DNA of 64,000 bases from contig PTFA01000315.1 of NCBI GenBank assembly GCA_003342895.1, forward strand, positions 434,001-498,000. The letters are read 5' to 3'. Position 1 is the stretch's first letter; each line of letters opens with the position of its first letter. The stretch is from Casuarius casuarius (Eukaryota > Chordata > Aves > Casuariiformes > Casuariidae). The position numbers and the translations under genes are program-made. The notes beneath the pieces were generated by a model. The model was not told the origin of the DNA, did not search any database, and saw nothing but the letters and a program-made list of their open reading frames with translations. Below, piece after piece: positions 12,813 through 26,659 of this stretch.

Positions 12813-15800
12813 GTAAGTGCTATTCTAGGTTAAAACTTAAAAAAATTGAATCGGGATACTGCTGCCCCTTTGACAGTTCAGTTTCCAGTACCAAACTCAA
12901 ATGTCCATGACTCCTTGCATAGTTTGATATCAATTCCACTATACCAAATAACAGAAATATTTTACATTTTAGAATAGTTTTCTACCTAAAACTTTTGATG
13001 TCAGTGGACCAGCTCTCTCATGGAGTATAACTTTATTAATTCAGAGAAATAGTTGTTAACTGTGGACTATTTTTTATAGAAATTGCTGTTTTACCTTTTG
13101 CCTGAGACATAATTAGTTAAGCACTTGGGTGACCAAAGACCTCTTGTTGTCTTCACTGCATTCTGGAAACTGTGCTTGACACCGTGGACAGGCTCCTTTA
13201 ATGTTTATATGCTCACTAATAAAGCCCTGCCTTCACATAGTGAGGATTTCCAGTGGACTTACAATGCAATGCAATATGCTATGATGATTAGCTATCTTAA
13301 ACACACATTTACTTTGTAAGCTATCCCCTCCACTGTTGTTACAGCCCCTCTGGGCCATTCTGCTTACATATGAATACTCTCTTTAAGCACTTCAACACAG
13401 AGTCTGGTAACTAGTTTAACAAAGGTAAGTTTAAAGTATTTTAAGCTGTATCATCTGACTGTGTACCGAAGTGACTGGGACACACATACACAAGGCATTC
13501 TACCTTTCTTCAGTAGCAGTTGCTGCTTCCCACAGAGGATGGAGAGGGCTAAGAGGGTGATAGATTCGGTGAAGAGTATTTGCAAATCTTACTACCTTGG
13601 CTTGAGAGTCTACTGACTCATTAATTTAAGAGTGTTCCCATAAAGGATTGTTAGTTTCTAAGCATTAGGTCAATTGTTAATCTTATTTGTGTAGCTACGT
13701 GCTCTAGAGATTTACACTGTTCTGAATTAAGGTCACAACATTGAAAAGGTAGTAACTTTAAAAGTGAAAAGAAATAGAAAGCTACTTCCTCTGGTTCGTT
13801 TTTTTGTAGAAACCAGAGAATGACTACAAAGGTTCATGGACATGATGGCAGGGCATTAATGAAGTTTATTGAGGATAGGAAGTACTTCCAATAAAGTGTC
13901 GGGAATGGCTTTAGTAGAACTTCCAGAAAGCTTTTTGAGATATTTGGAGTTTGCATGTTCTCTTTGATTTCATGTATATTAAAACTCCTGCACATTCATT
14001 CAGCAGTAGTGAGTCTTATATTTTGCACACGTCATCATTTAGCCTAGTTTTTAAAGTCTGTGGGAATAGTCTTATGCTTAATTTCATGTGAATTTCAGGT
14101 GGAAGTTGTGTTTTTTTATTTTGCCTGAACTAATTCCCCATTTATGCCAGTGTTATTTCCTTCTGCTGATGCCACTTTCAGAAATATGTAGTGTGTTTGA
14201 TAATTATATATACATATACTTTAACCATATTTTACAAAAATACGATTTATTCTGCTAAACCTGAGCAGGACCTCACTTTCGTGAGGAAAATAAAAGCAAA
14301 GGTTAAGATCAAAGGTGTTATTTTCATTTAATTTCTAATAAATAAAATGTTAATTTCTATTTAACAAAGCAATTGTTAATTTCTTTGGCAGTTGTTTGCC
14401 GTGAATGGGTTTACCCTTTCAGATTTAGAAATCTAAATAAGCCAATAAATTCATTATGTTTTTAGTTGGCTTGTACATATTGTTTAGGAGGAAAGTAATA
14501 ACATAGGTTGTCTTTAGCTAGAATAATACTACACCAATTGTGACCAGCCAGGGAGACTGAGTTATTCAAGCTCTTTCATTTATTTATTTTAGAAAATTAG
14601 TTTGGCTGCTTATCAGGAAGTGACTTCAGTGAGGAAGCACAATAGTTCAAACACTCCTTCTTCTAACTCTTCCAATGAAATGCATATGAGTTCAATTAAA
14701 AAAAAAAATTTATTTGCAGATTCTTGTCTTCAGGAACTCATGTTACGTGCAGCATGATATAGCCCCAGGAGGTGAATTTGTCACAGGGGGTGCCATTGTG
14801 ATCGGCTAAAGAGGAGGTTTGGAATCTAATTGAGTTGGGGGGAAAAGAAAGGCTGGGTTCATGGGAGGGCTACATTGTTTGAAATTGTCTGAAAGGAAAA
14901 AATATTATAAAAATTGTCCTGGCAAATTCTTCTGCCTTGCAAAAGTAAAAAGTTGAGTATTTTAGATAAAAAAGCATGATTTGCAAATTGAATACAAACC
15001 AGTGGTTTAAAGGTTTGGGTGCACTTGGTAAAGGGCAGTGGAAGAGAGGCCAAAGCATTTATCTGATTTGTATGACATTAAAAAACAGTCAACAAACCCC
15101 TAGTTGTCTTATTTGGATAAAATATGCTTGTTATATTCAAGATTTTTTTATAAAAATCTTAAGCTATTGCTCAAAGTGAGAAACTCGAGAATGTTGTTTA
15201 AGCTGTTAACATAGTTTGCTGTTGTCTCTTCAAGGGCATTATATGCATTATATATTTCATATATTTTATGTATTATATGCATTATGTATTTTAACTGTTA
15301 TCAGTTTAAAAGTACTATATAAACCAGAGGAGGGAAGTGTTTAAAGACACTAAGATGGTATATATCTTCCTTAATACTAGCCTGCTAAACTAGAAGTTTA
15401 TGTACTGTATAATGATAAAATATATGAGAAAAAATAGGAAGTACACATTAATTGTTTTTATGCTGAAATGGGACAGAATACCCCTTAGAAGGGGTTAACC
15501 AGTGTTGCAGATCTGCCTTGCTTAGTATCCAGTGAGTAAATGGAATAGTTCAGTAGAGAAACACCGATAATACAGTTTCTCTTCTGGTAGGCCAGCTTGC
15601 TGTAAGGCTGGTCAATTTTTTTAGGGAATCTGATGTTGTAGCTGAGGGTTGTGACATTCACTACGGAGGCAAAATTTTTTAGGGTTCATTCATTACTGCT
15701 GTTACAGAGTTATGAAGCTTAAATAATGTGTTTGAAGGGAGTTAAGAAAAACAAATCTATCCAGAACCTTTGAAAGGTGGCTCTAGAACCAGAAGAAAAT

Positions 15801-16368
15801 AGCTGGTAGGAGATAGCAGTGTGCATTTAGGGCAGATGTCAGTGGTGGAAAGGCCTGTGTTATTCATAATGTAGACCTATACTGCAATCAGGGACTTAAA
15901 ATCAGGGATCTGCACCAGCAGTTAAAGCATATGTAGTAGTAATAGCTTCAATCTACCCAGTTCGAATTGATGCTACACATTGAAAAGAGGAACAGGAAAA
16001 TGACAGGGAAAAATAAACCCAAGCATGACTTTTCCTGTTAGATACAATGACAAATTACCAGAGAGAAGGCAATATGGGAAATTTTAGCATTTCAGGATTT
16101 TACATTTCATGTTCTGTATTTTTTAATGAGGGGATTTTTTTGTGGTAGCCTCTTAAAAATAATGACCTTCTCTCCCTGCAAAATCAGCTTTTATTCTTTG
16201 CTTCAGTATTTCCTCAATATTTGGAAACTGTCATTCAGTAAATAACTTAAAAAAAAAAAAAAGTTAAAAGCATTGATTTCTCAGGGGGAGAGTTTAGTAA
16301 CTGTTTATTCTGGCATGGTACAAGTGGAGTTTAATCAGTAATATTTCTTTCATTGACATTCCATTTAG
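12813..16368 (+). other. Intron between the HYR exon and the 76-residue exon
   Basis: If the two flanking exons belong to one transcript this is a 3.6 kb intron with GT-AG ends. Apart from an AT-rich imperfect repeat near 15.2 kb and a short A-run near 16250 I see nothing in it. Confidence 0.45.
15230..15300. repeat. AT-rich imperfect repeat
   Basis: ATTATATGCATTATATATTT is followed by a second ATTATATGCATTATGTATTT within 60 bp: two diverged tandem units. Confidence 0.8.
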
Positions 16369-16596
16369 AACCTGATCTCTCATGTACTGACAACCTGCCC
16401 TCTGATGGGGCTATCGCAGTCCAGCCGCAGAATGAACAAACAGCAGTTCTGCCCCCCATGCCGTATGATGGGCAGTCACTTCCACTGAAGAGCAGGCCTG
16501 GGGTATTTCTGTCAGACTTCATCCAAAGGAAAGGGATTTGTTGTAGAAGGAGAAGTATGGCAAATGAAAAGCATCATATGCCAGAAACTTGCACAG
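16369..16596 (+). CDS. 76-residue phase 1-1 exon, probably of the same gene as the HYR exon
   Basis: This 228-nt stretch is open and phase 1 at both ends. The acceptor is pyrimidine-rich ending CCATTTAG and the donor is CACAG|GTAAAG. It is richer in GC than its surroundings. The product starts EPDLSCTDNLPSDGA, has a proline/glutamine-rich middle (LPPMPYDGQSLPLKSRPG), then FIQRKGICCRRRS and ends MPETCT. Four cysteines (about residues 6, 58, 59 and 74) match no domain I can name; it is not a sushi or EGF module. Same strand, same phase class and a 3.6 kb spacing make it a natural partner of the HYR exon at 12594-12812. RKGICCRRRS could be a basic processing site, but that is a guess. Confidence 0.5.
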
Positions 16597-18848
16597 GTAA
16601 AGAGGTGTTGAACATTTCAACAGATTTGATTACTTAAAGCTTTTTGCTGATTGAAAGCTTATTGATCAACCCATTCAGTTACTACTATAAAAATTCAGGC
16701 TGAGTAAGAGGAGTATGATCTAACTGAGAAAAAAATGGTTTTGTTTCTTTATCTCCAAGTAGGTTGCCTCTTGGGTCAAGATTCTGATGTCAGATGCACT
16801 AAAGTATATTGAGTTCAGAAGAATTACACTGGAATAAAGCCAAAGTTACTGGGAAACTGGCTTGAGAATATAGTCTGCTTTACTACTCTCGCAAACACTA
16901 GATGCCATTTCTGTGTGGTTTTGTGCATTTGTAAAATACACATACACTGCCACGCAGTTTTAGTGATGCTGTTCTTCGAGGCTGAAGTATAAGCTTTCTG
17001 TAACAATGTTTGCATTGCGTCTTCTGGCAAGGTGAGATATTTGCACCTTTTTTGTCTCTAAAAAATATAAGCCAGAGCAGTTTTTTGTTGTCTTCACTGT
17101 CATGACTGTTTGCTGAATGATGGACCATATTAGATATGGAATCTTCTGGCAACAGTATGAAAAATAATCATTTTTACTACAAAATTATTAAGCAAAGATT
17201 CTTCAAGGACCTAATACAGACAATACAGATTTATAGATCCAAAATATGCCCTAAAGTCCTGGAAAGCATTATGTTTTCCTTACCCATTGGCTACTGGTGG
17301 AGAGACTGTGCTTGGAAATTTACCAGAATGGATATTCCAGAAAAATTATTTATAGTTAAAATGTTTTCTTCCAGTATGAATAAAGAAAATTGAGAGTAAA
17401 AATGTACAAACCTTTTTTTAGTCTGGAGGACTAGTGTCCACAAGGGGAGTTCTGGAATAGCTAGTCTGGAATAGCTATTTTAGTAAGCTGCCAGTGTACG
17501 CAGCACTTGCTGATGAGTGCTGTACTGGCTTTTTTTATTAGAAATCTATTTTAAAAAGACTTTAGATATTGAAAAAGAACATCTTCGTTCTTAAAACAGA
17601 GCCAAGAAAGACTCAAAGCAGACAAGAAAACTAAATATTTAAACAAAAGGGGACCAGAATATGTTTGGCCCTGTTCAAATTCACAGAAGAGGTGGAAATC
17701 TCAAGGAGCTCTTTTCTTGCAGATGTATGGCTTACAGGAAGAAGTACAAGGATAATATAGCACAAGGTAGTGTCTACTAAAAAGGATCCCAGACTTACTC
17801 GGCTGTCAAAAAGGCCAGGCAGTCACAGACCATCACTGAACAGACAGGAAAAAAATGGGTCTTGTCACAGTAGCCTTGAAAGCTCAGGTCCTGCCTGCGG
17901 CACTGGAGCTCCAGCTGGACCAGGAGAGCTCTTATGTACTCCCATTGCAGGAGTACGATATAAGTACTCTTAAATAGATTTGGGACTCATATCTTGGGAC
18001 TGGAGACTTCAGAGACAGTTAATCTAATCTGCAGATGAATTGGCTTTGAATCTCAAAGCAAAGCTGAATAATTTTAATGACACATAGTTGGAGGGGATAT
18101 AATATTGTAATCCCCTGTCACATGGCCGTGGTAAATACTTACAGATGATGAAGAAACTTCATAAAAAGAAACTGACAAGTTCAAAGCAAGTGGAGAGAAG
18201 CAAGATACTTTCTGCTGAATGGTGATTTCTGCTCACACTGTCCGTTTGTTACTGTGGGGATCTCATATTCTCAATTTTGAAAACAGGTATTTATTTTGAG
18301 AGGCATTATTACACACCAGAAAAAGTTCGTTTGGCCTTATTTTGCATTCAAGTGAAAGAAGTGGACCATATTTCGTATTTCTTTAGTACATCCCTTGAAC
18401 TGCATTGTTAGAAAGACAAAGTATGAAGATAATGGTATAGTAATGTCTGCCAGGATCGTGCTGTCCTTTAGATTTAAATATCACTTCTATGCACTGAAGC
18501 ATAATTTTGTAATTATTAACCAGCAGCACATTATCTGAACTATTCAAAGTCAGATATCATAGTGAGCCCAGAAAAGGAGATTCACTGCAATATCATGAAG
18601 ATGATTACAATGAGGCAGCAGTAGAAAAAAGAACTCATGTTAGCAACAGTAGAGCACATTATTGTCAGAGACCCTCTGTTCTTTCCATTTGTACCCTGCA
18701 GCCAGGTGTATATGGTAATTGTAAAACATGAGATCCTTCAGTTCATTGTGGGCCTGGAAATGTAATAGAATAGGAAAAGGTAGTAATTTGGGTGTTTTAG
18801 TTTTCTGAAAGCAATGATCATTTCATTTTTTATTTTAATGTACTTTAG

Positions 18849-18962
18849 AGTGTAGTCTCTCCTGGGGTAACTCACACAGTCCAGTCAATTTCAGTTATTT
18901 GCAAATTGAAGTAAAGCATGATTCTTTAAGTGTATCTCTAAGTACATCATTAGCTATCACAG
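18849..18962 (+). CDS. Possible further phase 1-1 exon (weak)
   Basis: A 114-nt open stretch lies between a pyrimidine-rich acceptor ending ACTTTAG and a donor CACAG|GTATGC. It has the same phase class (1-1) as the two stronger exons upstream. The product begins CSLSWGNSHSPVNFSYLQIE and is Ser-rich with a single cysteine. Thirty-eight open codons are not unusual by chance and no domain is recognisable. It is listed only because strand and phase fit. Confidence 0.18.
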
Positions 18963-19061
18963 GTATGCACAGATGACTATTGTAGACTTGATTATAGAAC
19001 ACACCACTATTATCAGTAAACCTCTCTAACTTACCAAATTCTGTGTTTATCCTGCATGTAG

Positions 19062-19128
19062 GTGATGACAATAAGCTTTCAGAGGCTACTTCAAATAAGG
19101 ACTGCCTGGCAGAAATGTATAATACTTA
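19062..19128 (+). CDS. Possible terminal exon of the HYR-type gene (weak)
   Basis: After an acceptor ending CCTGCATGTAG, the phase-1 frame reads GDDNKLSEATSNKDCLAEMY and then reaches a TAG two codons later. This phase fits directly after the donor at 16596 or at 18962. The charged sequence looks protein-like, but it is only 22 codons with no known motif. If real, the 3' UTR follows. The only poly(A)-like site I noted on this strand is the distant one at 22441. Confidence 0.2.
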
Positions 19129-19345
19129 GAGTTAGTGCAGAAACTATAGGGAGGTTATGAAGAACACGCAGGCTGCAAGGTAAGCTGGTCAAACACAGAG
19201 TGCACTGCTTGAATCTCATAGTAGTTATTTGGAAGCTGATGAATGGAACTTGCAAAAAGCTTTCCAATGAATGGACCACGTTGTTGATTTGAGTGATGAT
19301 AATGCTAATTCAAGGGTTAGGTGGAAGCAAGCAGGGCAAACCTGA

Positions 19346-19370
19346 TTTTTTTTTTTTTTTTTTTTTTTTT
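19346..19370. repeat. T25 homopolymer
   Basis: Twenty-five T residues followed by AATGAAGC. No retroposon body is recognisable on either side. Confidence 0.95.
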
Positions 19371-20050
19371 AATGAAGCAGATTGACAGGTATTTAATCCA
19401 AAAACATGCTAGTTCTGTACAGTTTACTTATAGCTCAGAGGGAAATATTGCTAGCCTAGTCTTTTTTAATAACAGTCATTTATTGGTTTTTTTTTCAGCT
19501 GCGGCCAAAGGAGAAATTATTACTAAAAAGGGAAAGTGTTTTTGAGCCTTAAAGAGGTCATGCTCACATCTGACAGTTAGGCTTGTCTTGACATCTGATT
19601 TGAACTGATTTACTTATGCCCATAGAAACTTCCTAATCTGGAAGCAGAGCACAATTTTTTAACTCTACAGTAAGTATCTTCAGCAGTAAATGTTGCTTTA
19701 ACAGAAATAGGAATGATTTCTTTGTTTTGGCACCCCTTTGTAGGGAACTAGGCTAACCACTGTAGATCTAGCCAGATGAAGTCATGTTGTTAATGCAAGG
19801 AGGGGCAGGGGGGGCTGAAGAAAAATGAAAAAAAAAAAAAAGAAGAGGATGTAAAGTTGCTACTGTATATATGTATATATGCGTATATATGCCATGTCCA
19901 CTAATGGAAGAAGCTACGGCCTGTCTGCAAATGGAGGCAATCATGTGATTTTTCTGTGTTCTAAAGTAAGTTTCTTCAACAGTGATAGAAGAGGCTCTTT
20001 TTGGAGTTCTTAAATCACCTATATTCGTGTTCTGTACTTGCATAGGTATC

Positions 20051-20079
20051 TTTTTTTTTGGGGGGGGGGGTGGGGGGGG
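20051..20079. repeat. T9-G11-T-G8 tract
   Basis: A T-run passes into 11 G, one T and 8 G. The G-runs are long enough to fold as a G-quadruplex on the plus strand. It is isolated in AT-rich DNA. Confidence 0.95.
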
Positions 20080-22440
20080 ATAGGATGGCTTCGTAGGCCT
20101 TACATGCTAATATTGTCTTTGTGTCCTTGCAGTGTTCCTACTGGTTCTGAAAGTGTTCATATTGTCTATGTATGTTTAGTAATTTTATGCTTTATTTATT
20201 TTATGCTTCTGCTGGATTAGAAATATGATGAATTTATGTGGCTTTCAAATTGCAGCTACCTCTTTGTGTAGAAACCGGGGATTCCTTCTCCCTTCAGTTG
20301 TTTCAACAGTATTAAATGGCATAAACCAGGGATGATTGAGGAGCAGGCCAGAGATTCCACAGCACAATGAAGAGTGCACAGCCAGGAAACCATCTCAGTG
20401 CAGTCTTCCTTGTAGGCCCTTACTGGAAGAACAGCACCAGTTGTTCCCCAGCACCAGAACAACTTCCATAAGGAAACTGGTGTGAGTGACAGAATCTCTG
20501 AGACTCGGCTTACTTCATTCTTATGCTAAGCGTATGTCAACTGAAACAGAAGGACAGTGAGTACTAGTGATTTGCCTGCTGTGCTCCTTCTGTGGTCCCT
20601 GCACAGCTGGCAGTGTTGGGGAAATGATGTAAGGTTGGAGCAACTGTAACTCCACCAGTTCCCAAAGCCTTTGGAGATAGCTGGTACCAGGGAAAGCATC
20701 TTGCAGGGATGTGGATACCCACTGGTCCCAGTCTTTGGTGATTACTAAAAGTACAGAGTTTGAGGGGAGGATTTGGAAAATTAAAAAAATCATGTCTTGC
20801 CAGTAAAGGACTGAGAACTGAAAAAGGTGATGGGGAAAGAGAGTAAGCTGAAATATTCAAAACATTTTGTTATAACCTTTTTTTAAAAAAAAAAAAAGTG
20901 TATTTTTTCAGTTTAAGTCAGCATTCTTTTTTTCAAAATATTAGCTGCATTTAAACGTAAAACCATTTCACTTAAGTAAGTCAAAAAGCATGTGGATATG
21001 AAGGACAAAAGTGCTCTGATTTTAAACCCTTCTGTAGCATGTCTATGAGAATACACACAACAGAATTAATTCTACCTTTTTTTCCTGTGCCTTAAATCCA
21101 AAATACCCAGCAATGATTTTATCATCATGCTTATCAGTATGTTTAAAATAACAAAACTCTTTGCCAGGTACTTCTGTTCAATAATACTTTCTGTAATATA
21201 CTTTTTGTTACATCAAAAATTGTCATCCACTACTAAGTCAGTATTTTGTTTTCTTATACATTTATAGACAAGCTTTTGCATGTACAATGGGCTGCCAGAA
21301 CATGGAGCAATAATCTGTGACTGTCTTTCTTTGGAAGGAATAGACCTCATGGCCATTGACTGTATTGTACTCTGTCAAAGAAGCCACTAGTTTAACAGGG
21401 ATCCATATCCAGTGCATAGAGGACCTTCAAAAGCACTTGTGTGCACACTCATATAAGGACACATTTGTCAACTTTAAATCATAAATGTTAAGGTAAGGAA
21501 ATAAGCAAATATGTACTTATATTGAAGCCTATTTTCTACTATCATAATTTGTGCAGTTTATATTTCCTTATTGCATGTATTTGCTGTGGAACTTTAGGAA
21601 CTATTCCTAAACCCTGCCCAGCACTCAGGCCTTGGGCCCATGAGGAACTTCATACCATTTCCCTACATAAAAGAGTATTCTCCTTTAGGAGTGAGGGGGA
21701 AAGGCTTTACCTTACAATAAGAAATGGGAGGCTTACATTCTTGGTCAGCTAACTCTAGATCCAGAAGAGGTGAAGAATTCAGTCTAGATCTCCCACATCC
21801 CAGGTNACTGCACTTACCCTTAAAATTTGCTTTAACCAGACAGTGCCAGGTACCACAGAATACATTTGTGCCTTTCTTTGTTTTTTGTGGGATTTTTTTT
21901 TTTTTTGGCACTGATTGTGCAACTTCAATTTCCAGAAACTGACAATAATGTTTGATCAGTATTTCAAGTAATCATAATTAAAAGACTTTGATTTTTCAGT
22001 GTTTATATTCTTAATTCACTTAAAATAATGTATTAAGCTTTATCCTTTATGAGATTAGCACTAATCAAACGGTATTTTTCTTTTGTACAAACTTGCATTT
22101 AGAAAGTGGTGAATGTTATTGAGGAAAAAAATCTTTGGAATAGTCATTAGAAATTGAAGTTGTAAATACATTTCTGATTTAGCGTGCACATGTTTATTTT
22201 GGACAGTGATAAAACTGAATTTAACTTAAAAAGTAATCATACATATTTCCTTTGTCTTAAGTGAAGCATGAACTCAACGTCAATGAATCTAAATTATTCA
22301 TTAAAGTCATTAAAAATAAATATAGATAATCATTCTAATTATAATCAGGAGGCTATTGGCGCTGAACTTCTAGCCAGGGACTTGCTACGGCCAGGCTACT
22401 GGAAAGACAATGTATATGTACAAGTATGAAGTGACAGGGA

Positions 22441-22446
22441 AATAAA
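22441..22446 (+). terminator. Candidate plus-strand poly(A) signal
   Basis: AATAAA is followed closely by TGTTTTGTTTTGTTC, a GU-rich stretch. It is downstream of the HYR-type exons on the same strand and could end their transcript, but no transcript evidence exists and such hexamers are frequent in AT-rich DNA. Confidence 0.15.
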
Positions 22447-25400
22447 CTGTTTTGTTTTGTTCATTGATTGTTATTTATAGGGGTAGAATATGTATAAATA
22501 GACCTTACTCAGGCTTTTCTGTGAGATTCGAAAAGGATTTTTTTTTTTTTTAAGGTGTTTCTGTCAGGACCTGTGTTTGCTTAAGCGTTAAATGCATTGT
22601 ATATATTACTGCCATTGCAATTTAAATAACCAACCTGCCATTCCTAAAGTGTGTAACTTTCCATACTTGCTGCTTCTGTCCTGGTACAATAGCTAGTGTT
22701 TTAGTTCTTCATAAGCTTCACAGTAGCATTAAGCAGCCAAATGCCTGTATCTTGCGGAACGTAATAGTCACAACTACCTGCTTTTTCCCAGTTCTCTACT
22801 TGCATATTCTAGTCTCAATATAAGATTGAACACAGATTGTTGCTCCAGACAAGACAGGATATGATGCACAGTTTTGCATTTAGTTCCAGCTTGTCTTTTC
22901 ACAAATATTAACAGTGACTCTCGGTAAGCAGAGGTCATGCTGTAGTCCTGAAGTAGCTCCAAAACAGGTAACTCATATGCACTAGGATTTTAATTCTGTT
23001 AATTTAGCTTATGTTTTTCAGCCCAGGTCCTCAATGTGCAGGCTTAGAGTTAAGAATGTGAATGATTCACAGTGTCATTTATTCAGTCCACTCATTCAAA
23101 TTAATTCTGTGTTTTCTTTACATATATTTTTCAAATCTGATATCCATAAAAAGCCAAACTTTGGATCAGAAGCTTTTACTTTGATGTTAACTGCCATGAC
23201 AGGACCATGCAAAGTATCCTAGTAGAGTACTTGGAATATTTTCAGAGGAAGTCATCTGCATATCTTGCAGACGGTGGAATGGCTATCATAACGTAATGAT
23301 ATTCTGTGGAAGTAAGTGATATGAAATTGGTTGGGGTTTTATTTGTCTTCCAATGTATTTGTTGGCAAGACTAAATAGTACATAATTCTGCAATGTCAAA
23401 GGCTATTTGTGTTGAAAGGGTATTTCTCCTTTTAAAATAAATTTACTGTAAAATATAAAAAATATAATGTACTCTTATCTACAGAGCTATGATGCCATGT
23501 GTTTATTTTTCTTTAGGGAGCAAAGTACTGTGTTTAGATGATTTAGGCATGTACATTCCAGTTGCAAATGCTAGTGTGAATACCATTTGTGTTACTTTTT
23601 AACTGCTGGGCATAAGGAATGGGGGACAAAATGTAGAGCTTGGTTACATTTGGATTTGGGAGTTGGCTTTTCTTTTATTCTTATATAGTTACACAAATTT
23701 ATAAAATTGTAATAGTTTGAACTCTGTATCTGCAATATCACTGAGAAGCAGCAAGTGGTATGAATAGCTTTTTGCATTGATTTAGAACAGTAAGCCATAC
23801 TCTTAGCTGGAGTACATAGACCTGAACTAGTATTTATAAAGTTTGTAATAATTTCCACTGACTGACATTCGGTCCTGGGAAGTAGTGTACTACAAAATAA
23901 CCTGGCGTTTTCTGCTTAAGAGTCAGGAATGGGAGTTGAGAGATGTTGCATTCCTTGACTGGACATTAAGCACACTGTAAATTATATGTATGGTACACAC
24001 AGCAGCAGTAAAACCCAGTAGTTAGAACCCTGTGTGTTCAGGTATTCCTTGGTTTAACTAGGATGAAGTTCCTAAATCTTTAGGTCAGGATTGCTTTTAT
24101 TCTTTGGTTGAAATGAGATTTCAACATAATATTGTTTTAAACTCCCAGGACCATGATTCTTTCTTTTTTCCTCTACCTTCTCCCACCCTCAGCCACTAAC
24201 ACACACCCTTTTCTGACATCCAACCTTAAAGGGATTCCGGTCTCACTTTATTAAGTGGATGTGCACCTTTATTTATTTTTTTTAAAGAAAGGTTAAAAAA
24301 ATATATTGCTTTTAATCTTGCCAGGAACTAAAGAGCTAGACAAACCAATTGAGTCACATACAACTTTCCCTACTTCAGTTTCCGCATTATTTTGAGCGCT
24401 TTTTAAAAAATCATCATTCTCAAAGAAATGTAGGATTCCCTAGTTTGCACATATCTTCCCTTCCAAATTGTAGAGTCACCTTCACTCTGCTGTACTTCTT
24501 AAGTGCTTTTAGCTTCATGGGTAATGAAAACACATTCTCCTTTCTATCCATTTTCTTTGTCTCCTAAAAGCAGCACACTATAAATCCCTTAAACGCTGTA
24601 GTATTTCTTTTTTTAATGCTAATGACCCATTTCTTTGATCTCCTGCTTGATTACATCTCCAATCCTCAGCCACTTACACTTTTTTCCCCCAAAAAAGGGA
24701 AAAGTGGAAAAAAATAGCTTTTTTCCCCTAAAGAAGAATATCCAAAGCATTCCTGTTTAATATAGAGAAAGCAAGCTGAAAACTCTGAGCTTTTGCTGGT
24801 CTCAGATAGCATACAGAAGCTTCCAAATACCCTAGGTCCTCCATCATTCCCTGTCCTAATTTATTAATCAGTCAATTGGACACAGGCTAATTCCCAGTTA
24901 TCACTGGCTAAACCACTTAACTAATCCATCTTTCAGCTTTTCCACATGTACAATTGGGTACTAATGCCTACCTCTATTTGTAAATAATTGGGAAAGCTTT
25001 AGATTAAAAAGAAAGTGCAGCATACTTACTTAATAGCATTTATATGATATTATGCTATATGATGTCATATATTAGAGTAATTTATGCATCTTCTAGCTTA
25101 TAGAAGGCTATTGGGTGTCACGAGGAAACTGTAAACAGAATTATCAGATGTGGCTATTTGTAAACTAAAGCTCTGAAATGAGGAACTACAGGCTAAGTGC
25201 AATATTGAGCTCCTTTTCATGTCTGTATCTAGCTAAGAGCAGAGAACCAAAATGTTTGTTTAACCAAATAATAAGACTTTAATTCTAGGTGGTGATTTTT
25301 TGTGAGCTTTTTAATAAAATTTTGCTGAAGAAATTTGCTGACACTTCCTAAGGTGTGATCCGCACCCTTCAGTTCACGTAGATTAAAGTCTAGGAGCAGC

Positions 25401-26659
25401 ATTCTGAGAACAAAAAAAAGGAGACAACTTATAGATTACTCTAAAGCTTTTTTCCCAGATTTTTAGTGTCAGCATGGTAGAAACTCATCCAAATTAGTAA
25501 ATGACTAAGTAAGCAAACAGATAAAGTAAGTATGTTAGACTTTAGAAGAAGGTAAGCTGCCCAGATCTAAATTTAACGTGATTCGCTCGAGGACGTGTGA
25601 AAAGAACACCTCCCCAGTTTCTGACGACTGAGTGAGTTAAACAGGATTCCTGTAGATTTCACTTGAAATTAGATGCTTAAATTTCACAAGTCTTCTCTAT
25701 AGCTAAAGACAAACTTAAGCTGGTTAAGTTATAAAACTCAGCCCTGCAGCAGAGTTTACAGAGACCTGATTTGGCCCAATGGGAATACAGTTATTTTGCT
25801 TCCCCAGTGGAGGTGGTACACCCACACAGTGCAGTGGCTAGTCCCCATCATGATGAAGTGCAAGTTGAATGAGTGATGGCTTAACTCAAGTTGTGCTTTA
25901 AGTGTCCATTTACTTTGGCATTTCCCCCAGAGTGGTTTTATCATCAGCTGATACCCTTCAAAAGTTTAGCAACGACATGCTGGCAGGAAACCCCCTAAAC
26001 TAAAGTCAGATAGTCTTGAACGCTCAAAGGGTGCAATTCTGCAGATTTAAAACATATCTGTCATTTATAGCTATTGTGTAGACACCATCAATCCTACCTG
26101 AAAAAAAAAACCTCACTTACTTACTCTTCATGCTACTTTGCTTCTTTGCACTATTACAAAATGAAATGGCATTTAAAAGCAGAGCTCAACTTTTTCCACT
26201 TACTAGTACAAGAGAAGTTTCAGGCACTTGGCTTCTGTACAGCTAGTTGACCTGGACGCTCCTTAGTTGGGGTCATATCCGGCTTAGAGGAACTCTACCT
26301 ATATTGATGGAAGGAAGAAGATGCATTTACTTCAGTCCTTACTCTGCTGTCAGCTCATGATGGAACAGAAAATTCAGCTTCTTAACATAATTATGTATTA
26401 ATAAATTTTTAATAAAAGGCAGATTCAGGAACGAAAGAAACAGAAGTATGATGCTTTTGAGTAAATAATCATAAATGCAGCCATTTCCTACTGAATCATC
26501 TGTGCAAGCCTCCTCCAGAAATATGACCTACTATGCATTAAAAATGAGGGAGAATATTGTTAATATTTCTATGTAATGACTGTCTCTCTAGCTTATTATT
26601 AAATTAACTTACAGTTAAGAAATAGCTGTGAAAGCCATAGTTTGGATCAGCTTTGTTAT

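Noticed and set aside
17449..17478. Two tandem copies of TCTGGAATAGCTA
   Set aside because: It is a real local duplication but very short and without a plausible function.
21269..21389. Cysteine-rich stretch on the plus strand (CMYNGLPEHGAIICDC...) ending in a stop
   Set aside because: Its phase after the acceptor is 0, not 1 as the HYR-type exons require. Parts of the DNA also resemble a diverged LINE 3' region, so it is not called as an exon.
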